From NCBI GenBank assembly GCA_016716065.1, contig JADJXA010000001.1, forward strand, positions 186,001-250,000: a DNA stretch of 64,000 nt, written 5' to 3'. The notes beneath the pieces are model-generated. The model searched no databases. It was given only the letters and a program-made list of their open reading frames with translations, and was not told where the DNA came from. Made by a program: the position numbers and the translations under genes. Positions 8,622-18,324 of the stretch are shown here, one piece after another (position 1 is the first letter of the stretch; each line of letters opens with the position of its first letter). The DNA is from Candidatus Leptovillus gracilis (GTDB lineage: Bacteria > Chloroflexota > Anaerolineae > Promineifilales > Promineifilaceae).

Positions 8622-9241
8622 TTAACGAGACACAAATGGATTGTCTTTGAGCCAGTAGCGCCAGGGCATGGAGAACCAGGGTTCCGGCGTTTTGCCCAGG
8701 CCGATGCGCGGGCCGGCGGCGATCTGCCCAGACGGGACAGGGGGCGCGTCTTCTATCCAGATAACCCCTTGGGGCTGATAAAGGTTCGCGCCGTTTAGCG
8801 ATTTGTCGATGCCCAGAGCCTGGGACAGGCGGGCTGGGCCATTGGTCCATTGGGCCTGGGCACGGCCGTTGCGGTTTTGCGCCAGCCATCACCTCCACCC
8901 CTTCTACCGGCTGCAACGCGCGAATAAGCACGGCGTTGGCCTGTCCTTCTTGTCCGGTAACGACGTTGAACATCCAGTGCATGCCATAGGTGAAGTAAAC
9001 GTAAGCAAAACCAGCCGGGCCAAACATAACGGCCGTGCGCGGGGTAGGACGGCCGTTATTGGCCCGGTCGCCATGGCAGGCCAGGTCGGGCTGCTCACCG
9101 GCGCAGTACGCTTCCGTTTCCACGATACGGCCGCTGAGGCGACGGCCGTCGTCCAAGCGCACCAAGGGTTTACCCAACAAGCGCCACGGCCACTTCGCAG
9201 GCGCTTCGGGCAAAAAAAGGGTGATCTAATCGGATTCCCAT
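8622..9241 (-). pseudogene. 3-methyladenine DNA glycosylase (Mpg/AAG family), frameshifted
   Basis: Conserved family text is spread over three frames. It begins at ATG 9241 (MGIRLDHPFFARSACEVA), shifts near 9180 to LLGKPLVRLDDGRRLSGRIV, then ETEAY, MFGPAGFAYVYFTYGMHWMFNVV, and shifts again near 8880 to NGRAQAQWTNGPARLSQALG, WIEDAPPVPSGQIAAGPRIG and the C-terminus DNPFVSR-stop at 8622. The catalytic Glu/Tyr region is intact. Such enzymes excise alkylated purines. Because conserved sequence resumes at once after each shift, sequence error is as likely as real decay. It abuts or overlaps the damaged histidine kinase upstream. Confidence 0.8.
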
Positions 9242-10126
9242 AAAGGGTGCGCTGCGTGAGGCGTCCTGGCGGACCATCGGCAGACAGACAGTGAAAGTTG
9301 GCCCCTTGCTTGGCAACGCTGGTCACGTCGATACGGCCATTATAGCGCCTCACAATCTCCTGACAAATGGCCAAACCCAGGCCAGTGCCCGGAATAGCCT
9401 GGCTCACCACAACCTCGCCGCGAAAAAAACGGTCAAACAAAAAGGGGATGTCTTCTTCAGGAATGCCCAAGCCGGTATCTGAAACCTGAAACCAGATCAA
9501 ACCGGGCAGCGCCGGAGAAGTCGGCGCCAGCTTTGAGCCAGATGTGGCCGCCCGCCGGCGTATAGGCAATCGCATTGCCCAATAGATTGGTCAGCAGTTG
9601 ACCGAGATGCCTTTCTTCTACCTGAGCAAATGGCAGGTCCAAAGGCACATCCTTGTGCACAGCAATCTGGCGCATCTCCGCTTTGGCGGCGAAAATATCA
9701 AAATATTCCTGCACAAACGGGATCCAAATCAACGCCGGCGAAATTCCTGGGCGGCGTTTCTGTCTCCAGACGAGACAAATCCAGCAAATCCTGAATCAAC
9801 TGCGTCAACCGATCCGTTTCGTGATACAACACCTTGTAGTACCGGTTGGCGTTTTCGCTGCGCCCCTTCTCCAACAGCTTGAGATAAGTTTTGATGTTGG
9901 TCAGCGGCGTCCTTAGTTCATGAGACACGTTGGTTACAAATTTTGTTTTTAGCCGGTCCAATTCTTTCAGGCGCGTTATATCTGCCTGGACACTAACAAA
10001 GCTAACAATTTCCCGCTGGAGATTCATCAGCGGTGAAATAGTCACAGATACGTCATAAAGCGAACCATCTTTACGGCGATTCACCAGTTCGCCAGACCAT
10101 TGCTTGCCCTGCAAAATGGTCTCCAC
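9242..10126 (-). pseudogene. C-terminal catalytic part of a frameshifted sensor histidine kinase
   Basis: This is the transmitter half of the protein whose N-terminal part is at 10081-12438. Pieces lie in different frames. 9698-10126 holds the end of a PAS/PAC region and the HisKA H-box (FVTNVSHELRTPLTN). 9457-9732 holds the N-box (LGQLLTNLLGNAIAYTP). About 9242-9515 holds the G1 box (DTGLGIPEED), F box and G2 box (GTGLGLAI). A further shift near 9290 restores a plausible tail, TFTVCLPM. Frameshifts therefore lie near 10120, 9725, 9510 and 9290. All phosphotransfer residues are present, so a single intact kinase in the organism is quite possible. Confidence 0.75.
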
Positions 10127-12438
10127 ATATCTACATAGGTGGCTTGGGGAGTCAGCCCGCTTTCCAGCAGACGGGGTGTAGTCCCCAACATCTCTGCCCG
10201 CGAATAACCGCTTTGCACTTCGGCCGCCCGGTTGGCGTACACAATTCTGGCTTGCAGATCGGTGACAAGGATGCTCTCCCCGGCGCTCTCCAAGATCGTC
10301 TCGGTGCGTTCTTTTTCCGATTGCAATTCCACCGTGCGCAGCGTTACTTGCTGCGCCAACCTGTCGGATTGTTCTTGCAGCCGCTTATACAACCGGGTAC
10401 GGACCATGGCCACGCCAACCAGCCCGGCGAGGGTTATGAGAAAGCGCATATCATCTTCGGTAAAGTCATTCACTCTGGCGCTTTCGGCCACGATAACCCC
10501 AACAACCTGCGCGTCTACCTTCAGTGGGACCATGATGGAGGAACGATATCGCTCGTGGAACTTCCAGTAGCGTGGTTCCTGCCGCACATCGGGAATAACA
10601 ACAGCCGTGCCGGTTTGTACAACCAGCCCGGTGATGCTGTGTGCCAGCGGGATGGGTTTATGCAGCAGTTCTTCGCTTATGCCAAAATAAGATGGATGAG
10701 GCGAAGCTAGTTCAGCCGCCTCATCAACCAGAATAAATCCGAAGCTGTCGTGGTAAATGCGCGAGACCAACAGGTGCGTCGTCTGGGCGAACAGCTCGTC
10801 AATATCTACGGTGGCTGAGGTGGAAACGGTAACTTCATGTAAGATGGCTAATTCGTCTGCCTGTTGGCGAGCGTTTTCATACAGGCGGGCATTTTCAATG
10901 GCAATGGCGGCCTGATTGGCAAAAGCGGCGATGGTGGCGGTGGCTTGCTCATCAAAGGCGTTAGCTTGTTTGCTATCCACATTCAGGATGCCAATGCTGT
11001 GTCCTTTCACGCGCAGCAGCGCGCCGACCCAGGAGCGGGTGTAGTTTAGCTCCGGGGTGGTGACCCAGCGCGAATCCAGTTGTGTATCTGGTATCATCAC
11101 CACATACTGCTCATCGGGGAATTTGCTCAGGCAATGTTCAGCAATGGAGTAGATGAATTCTCTGACAATGGTCTCGTTGGGAAAGCCAATGCCGGCGACC
11201 ATGTATAGTTTGTCTTGTTCTTCGTCGAAAAGCTGGATGGAAACGCTGTCGTAATGGATGACCTGGGCGAGTAAATCAAATACTTTTTGGTACACGTCTT
11301 CCAGGCTGAGTTGGGTGGTTAGTAATGCGCCCACTTGTTGCAGCGTCCGGGCCAGGTAGAGCTGTTGTCGTTCTAACTTTAGCAGTTCGCTGCGTTCCAG
11401 GGCGGCGGCCATGAGGTTGGCGATGCCCTGGCACAAGGTGATTTCTTCGGGCGAGAAGATACGGGGGGTGGTGTGAACGTCTATATGTAAAACGCCAATT
11501 GGCTGTGAACGGACCAGGAGGGGCAAATAGAGGACGGCGCGCAACCCATCGTCCACGGCCTGGCGCATTTTGGGGGACGCGGCTTCTTGTCCGGTTAGAT
11601 TGGCAATGGTGTACGGCCGTTTCTTTTCAATGACCCACCGCGACGCCTGCAACTCGGTCAGGTCTATCTGCTGACCGACCATTTCATAGAAACTGTGTGG
11701 CTGTGGGCAGTTTGTCTTTTGGGCGACGACGAGCAGCGCTTGCTGCGGTTTGTCTAGCAAGGTCAAGGAAATGGTGAGCGCGCCGCCCAAATGCCGCAGC
11801 AATGTGTCTAATGTTCGGTCCAGCGCTTCTTCCAGATCAAGCGAGTGGGTGAGATAACTGCTGACCTCGTTGAGAATCTCGGCTTCGCGGCGGCGTTGGG
11901 CTTCGGCGCGAAACAGGCGGGCGTTTTCATAGGCTGTGCCCATCGCCCGCCCGACGTAGGTGAGGGCCTGGATTTCGCCCGATGTCCACGGCCGTTCGCG
12001 TTCATAATCATCGAAGCCAATAAACCCCCACAGCTGATCGCCATTAAGAATGGGAATGGCGGCAATAGAGTGAATGCCCTGCGCGGCAAGGAAGGGGATT
12101 TCGGCCGCCGGAAATTGGGTAATGCTGCCATAGGCCGCCTGCCCGGTCTGAAAGAGGCGCGTCCAGCGGTCATAGCCCATGTCGCGGAAACTCAGGTGGC
12201 TCAGGTTGGGGTCATTTTGCAGCATATACTGCCGGTAAGCGGACCAACCCAGACGGTGTGAAGATAGGATACGGCCGTCTGCCTCTTCCAGGTTGTCATA
12301 AATGTAGGCGCGCCGCACCCCCACAGCCCGCGCCAGGTTAGCCAGCACGGCCGGAAGTCGGCCGTCCAGGTTCCGCACGTCGGACAGGTAATGACTGGTA
12401 AAAGCGATGGCGCGTAAAATTTCTTGTTGTCTATCCAT
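10081..12438 (-). CDS. Multi-GAF/PAS sensor histidine kinase, N-terminal part
   Basis: A soluble sensor of 785 residues before the frame breaks. I see four consecutive GAF-like domains (roughly residues 20-180, 195-355, 375-530 and 545-700), each ending in an amphipathic helix of the type AxxxENARLYE or AxALERSELL. A coiled segment (about 700-735) and a PAS domain (ESAGESILVTDLQARIVYANRAAE, about 735-780) follow. There are no transmembrane helices, so the signal is probably intracellular. The open frame ends artefactually after MWRPFC; the correct continuation (TILQGKQWSGELVNRRKDG) is in the next frame at about 10120. No partner response regulator is adjacent. Confidence 0.82.
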   Translation of the reverse strand: MDRQQEILRAIAFTSHYLSDVRNLDGRLPAVLANLARAVGVRRAYIYDNLEEADGRILSSHRLGWSAYRQYMLQNDPNLSHLSFRDMGYDRWTRLFQTGQAAYGSITQFPAAEIPFLAAQGIHSIAAIPILNGDQLWGFIGFDDYERERPWTSGEIQALTYVGRAMGTAYENARLFRAEAQRRREAEILNEVSSYLTHSLDLEEALDRTLDTLLRHLGGALTISLTLLDKPQQALLVVAQKTNCPQPHSFYEMVGQQIDLTELQASRWVIEKKRPYTIANLTGQEAASPKMRQAVDDGLRAVLYLPLLVRSQPIGVLHIDVHTTPRIFSPEEITLCQGIANLMAAALERSELLKLERQQLYLARTLQQVGALLTTQLSLEDVYQKVFDLLAQVIHYDSVSIQLFDEEQDKLYMVAGIGFPNETIVREFIYSIAEHCLSKFPDEQYVVMIPDTQLDSRWVTTPELNYTRSWVGALLRVKGHSIGILNVDSKQANAFDEQATATIAAFANQAAIAIENARLYENARQQADELAILHEVTVSTSATVDIDELFAQTTHLLVSRIYHDSFGFILVDEAAELASPHPSYFGISEELLHKPIPLAHSITGLVVQTGTAVVIPDVRQEPRYWKFHERYRSSIMVPLKVDAQVVGVIVAESARVNDFTEDDMRFLITLAGLVGVAMVRTRLYKRLQEQSDRLAQQVTLRTVELQSEKERTETILESAGESILVTDLQARIVYANRAAEVQSGYSRAEMLGTTPRLLESGLTPQATYVDMWRPFCRASNGLANW

Positions 12439-12545
12439 GAAGAGAATGATGAACGATGAACCACACCTATGTTGTGATGACCGCTATACAGCAACCATGT
12501 TCAGTAGTCAACAACCAGTATTGGGGGTTGCCCAAACTTAACGGC

Positions 12546-12596
12546 CTCCCACTGAATACCGAATACTGAATACTGAATACTGAATACTGAATACTG
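12546..12596. repeat. Heptamer array (right arm only)
   Basis: At least six tandem copies of a 7-bp unit ACTGAAT with few changes. It matches the right arm of the element at 2326-2437 but I see no core or left arm here. It lies between the histidine kinase start and a decayed dehydrogenase gene. The rest of 12439-12705 holds nothing I can identify. Confidence 0.75.
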
Positions 12597-12705
12597 TCAC
12601 TAAATCATAATGGAAGGAGTAACAAATGCCAACTGAACGGCCGTTTTCTTTACCGCCGTCAAACAGTCCAGGCTACAATTTAGCTATGCCAATCAGGAGG
12701 TGGCT

Positions 12706-12982
12706 ATGTTATTCGCCAATAAAATCCCCCTGGTCACAGGTTCCGGGCGCGGCGCTCACGTTGTCGTCAACTTTTTTCGCCATCGGGAACCGGCCAAGGA
12801 AACGGTCGCCGCCATTCGCGCCCTCGGCCGGCAGACCCTGGTAGTCAGGGCCAACGTCGGCGACCAGGAAGCATGGTCCGGTTGTACGGCGAAGTGGTTA
12901 GTTTTTGTGCAGCCCGGCCGCCCGCATGATCTGCCGCCAGACCATTGTCGTAGATGGCGGCTATTCCCTGTTGGTTCGCTAA
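12706..12982 (+). pseudogene. Remnant of a short-chain dehydrogenase/reductase
   Basis: An intact AGGAGG lies five bases before the ATG at 12706. The start reads MLFANKIPLVTGSGRG, the first strand and Gly-rich turn of an SDR Rossmann fold, but the following IGRAIA-type helix is missing and the text jumps to AHVVVNFF. It then runs to VRANVGDQEAW and breaks. In another frame the C-terminus CRQTIVVDGGYSLLVR-stop (to 12982) is clear. So both ends of a roughly 250-residue SDR remain and the catalytic middle (Ser/Tyr/Lys) is deleted. Large internal deletions make this a true pseudogene, not a sequence error. Confidence 0.85.
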
Positions 12983-13099
12983 ATTTCAGGTAAAATGGGC
13001 AAAAACAGGTTTGTTGGTTGGTTAGTTGGATGGTAGTTGAGCAAACGATCCAACTGACCAACTTTTCCCAAGAGGTTAATCGTCACCCAAAAATGTCGT

Positions 13100-14131
13100 A
13101 TGTCTACATCAAATAACCGTTCCCCCTCCCCACTGCTCCCGTTTTTCCTGTTATTGGTCTTATTGGTCCTGCTGATCTACCAATTCAGCGAGCGCTGGCT
13201 GCATTTGCTGCTGTTGTATCTGGCGAAGGCAGCCTGGGCGCGCCGGGTTGTAACCCAAATGAGTCTGGCGCGCAGTGTGGCCGGGCGCTTTGTCGCCGGC
13301 GAAAACATTGCGGCGGCAATGGAAGCGGCGCGAACATTGAACGACAAAGGGTTGAGCGTTACGCTGGACTTTCTGGGCGAAAGCGTCAACACGGCCGATG
13401 AAGCCCGCGCTGCCCGTGATGAGATAATGGCGATGCTAGACGCCATCGCCGCCAACGGCATTAACGGCAACGTCTCGGTAAAGCTGACGCAGCTTGGCCT
13501 GCGGGTAGACGAAGACCTGGCTTTGGATAACGTGCGCCGCCTGTTGGAACGGGCAGAAAGCCATAACAACAAAGTCCGCATAGACATGGAAGAAAGCGCG
13601 GTGACGGATGCGACGTTGGCGGTATACGGCCGTCTGCGCGACGAACTCGGCTTTGGGCAGCGGGTGGGCATTGTCATCCAGGCTTACCTGTATCGCAGCC
13701 AAGCCGATGTGGCCAGCCTGATTGACGCCGGGGCCTGGGTGCGCCTATGCAAAGGCGCTTATGCCGAACCATCTGACGTGGCCTTTGTAGACAAGGCCGA
13801 CACTGACGCCAATTATGTCAAACTGATGGAGATGATGCTTAGTCCAGAGGCGCGGCAGCGCGGCGTCCACCTGGGCATTGCCACCCACGATGAAAAGATG
13901 ATTCAGGCGGCGCTGGCCTACGCCCAGGCGCACAACATTGGTCCCCGCGAGTTTGAATTCCAGATGCTTTATGGCGTGCGCCGCGAGCTGCAAGAGAAGT
14001 TGGTGGCCGATGGGTACCAGGTTAGAGTCTATGTGCCTTATGGCACAGCCTGGTATCCTTACTTTATGCGCCGGCTGGCAGAACGGCCGGCAAATCTATG
14101 GTTTTTCGTAAGCAACTTTTTACGCCACTGA
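13100..14131 (+). CDS. Proline dehydrogenase
   Basis: A flavin-dependent monofunctional PRODH that oxidises proline to pyrroline-5-carboxylate. The TIM-barrel text includes VTLDFLGESV, NVSVKLTQLG, VRIDMEESAVTDAT, VGIVIQAYLYRS, VRLCKGAYAEP, GIATHDEKMI, EFQMLYGVRRE and VYVPYGTAWYPYFMRRLAERPAN, in the order seen in short bacterial PRODH enzymes. The 343-residue length is about 30 longer than usual because of an N-terminal hydrophobic segment (residues about 12-30) that looks like a membrane anchor. The family normally starts near LLYLAKAAWARR, so the start could be further in. No P5C dehydrogenase gene is adjacent. Confidence 0.9.
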   Translation: MSTSNNRSPSPLLPFFLLLVLLVLLIYQFSERWLHLLLLYLAKAAWARRVVTQMSLARSVAGRFVAGENIAAAMEAARTLNDKGLSVTLDFLGESVNTADEARAARDEIMAMLDAIAANGINGNVSVKLTQLGLRVDEDLALDNVRRLLERAESHNNKVRIDMEESAVTDATLAVYGRLRDELGFGQRVGIVIQAYLYRSQADVASLIDAGAWVRLCKGAYAEPSDVAFVDKADTDANYVKLMEMMLSPEARQRGVHLGIATHDEKMIQAALAYAQAHNIGPREFEFQMLYGVRRELQEKLVADGYQVRVYVPYGTAWYPYFMRRLAERPANLWFFVSNFLRH

Positions 14132-14162
14132 GCGCGCCAAAACAGGACAACGGAGACAACGC

Positions 14163-14702
14163 ATGGATCGCATTGAAGAACTAACGCATATTCGGGGAGT
14201 ATTTACCGCCAGACTGCACGCTTTTGCCGATGAACGCGGCCGTTTTACGGAGACGTTTCGCAAAGATTGGTTTCCGCAGCGCAATTGGGATATTTTGCAG
14301 ATGAATCGTTCAGACTCAAAGGCCGGGGTGCTGCGCGGGCTGCATTATCATCACCACCAGGTTGATTATTGGTATGTGGCCAAAGGGATGGTGCGGGCCG
14401 GATTGGTGGATTTACGGCCGTCTTCGCCCACCTACCTGCATACCCAAACTATCGAAATGGGGGAACTCAATGAGATGGGCCTTTTTATCCCCATCGGCGT
14501 AGCCCACGGCTTTGTCGCCCTCAGCGACGCCACCCTGACCTACATTGTGGACAATTATTACGATAACGGCCGTGACGAAAACGGCGTAGCCTGGAACGAC
14601 CCCGACCTGAACCTGGACTGGGGCATTACTAACCCCATACTCTCGCGGCGGGGTGCAACCAACGCCTCCTGCGCGATATTCCCACGAGAACCGGCCAGGT
14701 GA
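14163..14702 (+). CDS. rfbC: dTDP-4-dehydrorhamnose 3,5-epimerase family protein
   Basis: A cupin-fold sugar epimerase, probably acting on a dTDP-4-keto sugar. The 179-residue product has DERGRFTETFRKDWF, NRSDSKAGVLRGLHYHHHQ with the catalytic His, VVDLR-like and FIPIGVAHGFVAL segments and the conserved Tyr region (TYIVDNYYD). The last 15 residues look shifted: the expected RLLRDIPT reads in the next frame near 14665, so the true C-terminus may be different. It is followed by a glucosidase-like gene and a glycosyltransferase on the same strand. The other rfb genes are absent. Confidence 0.85.
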   Translation: MDRIEELTHIRGVFTARLHAFADERGRFTETFRKDWFPQRNWDILQMNRSDSKAGVLRGLHYHHHQVDYWYVAKGMVRAGLVDLRPSSPTYLHTQTIEMGELNEMGLFIPIGVAHGFVALSDATLTYIVDNYYDNGRDENGVAWNDPDLNLDWGITNPILSRRGATNASCAIFPREPAR

Positions 14703-14807
14703 GACGGCCACCCTCCTCCCCCAACAGCCAATCCCCTGTGGCAACCCGAAAACAACCACCACCCCGCTAAACCCGCCTCCCGTAAACAAACCAGTTTACT
14801 TAGCGCT

Positions 14808-16134
14808 TTGTTGGTTGGTATAACCAGTTTATTCGTCTACGCCTTTTGGCGCGTACAGCGTTATGCCCGCCGCCTGTTACGCCAGCCCCTCTTGCAAACC
14901 CCCTACCTGCTCATCAACGTCATCACCGACCAGGAAATAGAGACACACGGTTACGAAATCGCCGTCAACAACCTGCGCGGTGGCATCGAAACCCGCCACC
15001 TGGCCAACGGCGAACAAAAGCTGGTCCTGTGCGCCGGTCGGCGCAACTTCCGCGAACCGTGGGCGCGCGATTTTGGCTTTGCCAGCTATGGCCTGCTGTC
15101 CATTGCCGAATATCAGGTCGTCCGGGAATGTCTGGAACTGTTTTTGCACTTTCAACAGGCATCCGGCCAATTCCCGGTAAAAATCCACTCCACCAGCGTC
15201 GTAGACCGCTACATTCACTCACTCTTCCAACGCGAGCAGCCCATCTACAAACCCTTGCGCCCCAAATACGTCACCTCCCACAACACCATCTCCCTGGACG
15301 GCAACTGCCTGCTGGTCATTGCCGTTTTGCGCTATGCCCGCCAAACTGGCGACGCGGCATTTGTGCAAACACATTGGAACGCTTTGCGTCGGGCACTCAC
15401 CTGGCTGGATGCGCACGTGGACCCCAAAGATGGGCTTTTACAGCAGGCAGCTTTTACCGATTGGGCCGACAGCGTCGGGCGCACCGGTCGCGTGTTGTAC
15501 ACCAACGTACTCTACTGGAAAGCCCTCCAAGAAATGTCCGCCTTCGCCGAACAGCACAACTTTCCCGAAGAGATGAAATGTTGTACAGACCGCGCCCAGA
15601 AGGTGTACCAGGCCATTCAAAGCCAGTTTTGGCGCGCCGACCTGGGCTATTTTGTCACCAGCGAGCAATACGACATGCTCAGCAGCAGCGGCAACTTGGC
15701 GATCGATTGTCTGGGACCTGGCCACGCCGGCACAGGCGCACAGCATCCTGGACAAAATGAACGAATTCGGCATGGCCGATCCGGCGCCCACCAAAGTCAC
15801 TCACCAGGAATACCCGGAAAAGCTCATCGCCTTTGAAAATCGCCTCGCCGGCATCCCGGAGTACCACACTCACGCCGCCTGGCTGTGGCTGGGGGCCTGG
15901 CACGTCGTTGCTCTGGCCCGCATGGGGCGGCAGGCGGAAGCCGAAACCCTTCTGCAGCGCATAGCCCGCCTGATCGTCCGCGATGGCGTGGTGCATGAAG
16001 TATACGGCCGTGACGGACAATATCTCTCCACCTTCTGGTATACCTCCGAAGCCCCCCTCACCTGGAACGCCGGTATGCTGGTATTTGCTTATCACGAGTT
16101 AGAAAGTTTTCGCCACGAGGAATCGAATGCGTAA
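14808..16134 (+). pseudogene. Six-hairpin glycosidase-like protein (amylo-alpha-1,6-glucosidase type), frameshifted
   Basis: The first part (14808 to about 15710) reads from a possible TTG start, has one hydrophobic N-terminal helix, and then segments such as REPWARDFGFASYGLL, SGQFPVKIHS, LDGNCLLVIAVLRYA and FTDWADSVGR that resemble the alpha/alpha-toroid of glycogen-debranching glucosidases. A one-base shift near 15705 moves the frame to WDLATPAQAHSILDKM and on to 16134. The continuation has HTHAAWLWLGAWHVVALARMG, again toroid-like. Function is uncertain: a role in alpha-glucan or glycolipid sugar metabolism fits the neighbouring glycosyltransferase, whose start overlaps the stop by eight bases. 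Confidence 0.6.
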
Positions 16135-17408
16135 AGAAAAATTACATATCGCCCATTTTACCAACACCTATTTTCCGGTCATGAGCGGTGTGGTGCGCTC
16201 CATCAGTACATTCCGGCAGGCGCAGGAACAACTGGGGCACACGGTTTTTGTGTTTGGGCAAGATACGCCTGGTCACCTGGACGATGAGCCATTTGTTTTC
16301 CGGTATCCGGCGCTGAATATCCCCATTCGCAATTACCCGGCGACCATTCCCGTTTCTCCGTACATCGATTGGGTTCTGCCCATCCTGAAATTAGACATCA
16401 TCCACGCCCACCACCCCTGCCTATGGGCACCGCCGCCAGTGACAAAGCCGAAAAGTTGGGCATTCCGCTGGTGTTTACCCACCACACGCTACCAGGAATA
16501 CGCCCAATCCATGGGCCTGCCAGAGGAAATGGTGCGGGAGTTGATTGAGCGCCAGCTGGCCGACTATATGCAAAAGTGCCAGCATATTATTGCCCCAGCC
16601 CGAGCATCAAACAGATGCTGGAAGAAACCTATGGCATTGAGGAAAGGGTCACGGTTATTCCACGGGCATTGACCTGCGCCCTTACCAGGAGGCAACGGCC
16701 GTCCTATCCGGCAAAACTGGGTTGGCGCGACGAACAGATCGTGGTCATCCTTTCCATCGGCCGGTTGGCTCAGAAAAAACTTTGCCACCCTCATCGAAGC
16801 CCTGGCCATTGCCATGGGCAGACACCCCAACGTGCGTCTGGCCCTCATCGGCGACGGACCAGACCAATCTGCTCTGGAGAAACTGGCCCGCAAACTGAAC
16901 ATAGCCGACCGGGTGGACTTCATCGGGCGAGTGGCCTTTGAGGAAGTGCCCAACTATCTGAAAGCGGCCGATTTATTCTCTTTTGCCTCCATCACCGAAA
17001 CACAAGGGTTGGTAACGATGGAAGCGATGGCCGCCAATCTGCCGGTCGTCGCCGTAGACGCCAGCGGCACGTCCGATATTGTGGAGCACGAAAAGACGGG
17101 CTGCTGACGCCGAACAACAGCCAGGCCCTGGCCGACCGGCTGGACCGCCTCCTGCAAGATGAAGCGCTGGCCGACCGCCTGCGCGCCGGGGCCATAGCAA
17201 AGCCAATACCTTTGACACCCTGGCCGTCACCAAGAAGATGATTGAGGTTTACCGGCAGGCGATAGAGGATAAAAAAGCGGGTGTTTTTGTGAATCCCGAT
17301 GAGCGCAAACCGATTTTCACCGTTGCCTGGAATATGCTGGTGGACCAGGCAGAGAAATGGTCGAACCGTCTGAGTACCGGTACAGGACCACTGACGCGGA
17401 TGGGATAG
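16127..17408 (+). pseudogene. GT4-type glycosyltransferase, heavily frameshifted
   Basis: Begins MRKEKLHIAHFTNTYFPVMSG, typical of GT-B enzymes related to diacylglycerol glucosyltransferases. Recognisable blocks alternate between frames: PLVFTHHT (about 16470), YMQKCQHIIAPSPSIKQMLE (about 16570-16630), VVILSIGRLAQKK (16741), NVRLALIGDGPDQSALEKLA (16831), RVAFEEVPNYLKAADLF and SITETQGLVTMEAMA (near 17000), then TPNNSQALADRLDRLL and a tail ending at TAG 17408. At least six shifts occur in 1.3 kb. The donor-site Glu-x7-Glu (ETQGLVTME) is intact. Sequence errors are the simplest explanation, but true decay cannot be excluded. Confidence 0.75.
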
Positions 17409-17446
17409 AACGAGGCACTGCCACGAAGCATCGCCCAATAGTGGGG

Positions 17447-17823
17447 CTAATCAGCGCCCACAGGGGGGCCAAAGATGAGCAGACCAACCAGCACAGCGCC
17501 AGCCGCGCCAACCAGTACGGCGCGGCGGCCACGTCTTTGGCAACCTTTGCTAATGGATGATATTCGGGCGAGGCCAGGTCTACCAGGGCTTCCAGGGCAG
17601 TATTCATAAATTCGGCCATCCAGACGGCCATTACCGTCAGGATGATAATGGCCCACTCTTGCCGGGAAATTTGCAGCCAAAGGCTCAGGGCAAACACAGC
17701 CACGCTGACGACGGCATGGATCCAGGCGTTGTGCTGGGTGCGGAGGACGTGCCACCATCCGGCGAAGGCATAATGAAAACTCCGGACCCGGCTGTATAGT
17801 TCATTTTGGCTCAGGTCTGCCAT
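17447..17823 (-). CDS. dgkA: Diacylglycerol/undecaprenol kinase, with a frameshift
   Basis: A small three-helix membrane kinase. Conserved text: SFHYAFAGWWHVLRTQHNAWIH, then EWAIIILTVMAVWMAEFMNTALEALVD, then HPLAKVAKDVAAA, containing the Glu/Asn active-site pair. Near 17530 the frame shifts; the expected third helix (VLVGAAGAVLVGLLIFG) continues in another frame to a stop at 17447, whereas the unshifted frame runs on to 17317 as non-family sequence. Gram-positive homologues phosphorylate undecaprenol. The start overlaps the end of ybeY by 23 bases, and gene order ybeY-dgkA is common in related phyla. Confidence 0.8.
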
Positions 17824-18310
17824 CTAGGTTAAGCCTCGGTGGGGTGACGTGTTGCAGGTTGAGGTAGGCAAGCACGGCCGTTTGTGCCCCCCACATCGCT
17901 TCTTTTTCTTCCGCGTCGTCATGGTCGTAGCCCAGCAGATGCAGCAGGCCATGAACCGCCAAGAGCTGCAACTCCCCGGCCAGATCGTGGCCGGCCTGGG
18001 CCGCCTGCCGGGTGGCATAGGGCACAGAAATGGCGATGTCGCCCAGGTAGGGATCGGCCTCTTCCATGCCTGGCAAAGCGTCGCCGGCCGGGAAACTTAG
18101 CACATCGGTGGGTTTGTCTACGCCGCGAAAATCCCGGTTCATCTGTTGGATTTGCGCGTCGTCGGTTAACAGAATAGACAATTCCAGCGGTGGGGAGAGC
18201 TGCTCGTGGGCCAGGGTGGTCAGAACGGCCGTTTCCAACATCGCCACCACCCCATCCGGCGCATCCCCCGGCGCCACCTCCACCAACACATCAATCACAA
18301 AAGACGCCAT
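17801..18310 (-). CDS. ybeY: Endoribonuclease / rRNA maturation factor
   Basis: A zinc-dependent single-strand RNase needed for 16S rRNA 3' end maturation and ribosome quality control. The signature HGLLHLLGYDHDD supplies the three zinc-binding His residues, preceded by NRDFRGVDKPTDVLSFP and GDIAIS. About 169 residues. ATG 18310 was chosen because AGGAGG lies six bases before it; an ATG two codons upstream touches the AGGAGG. It lies between pgpH and dgkA in the same direction. Confidence 0.94.
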   Translation of the reverse strand: MASFVIDVLVEVAPGDAPDGVVAMLETAVLTTLAHEQLSPPLELSILLTDDAQIQQMNRDFRGVDKPTDVLSFPAGDALPGMEEADPYLGDIAISVPYATRQAAQAGHDLAGELQLLAVHGLLHLLGYDHDDAEEKEAMWGAQTAVLAYLNLQHVTPPRLNLDGRPEPK

Positions 18311-18324
18311 ACCCATCCTCCTGA

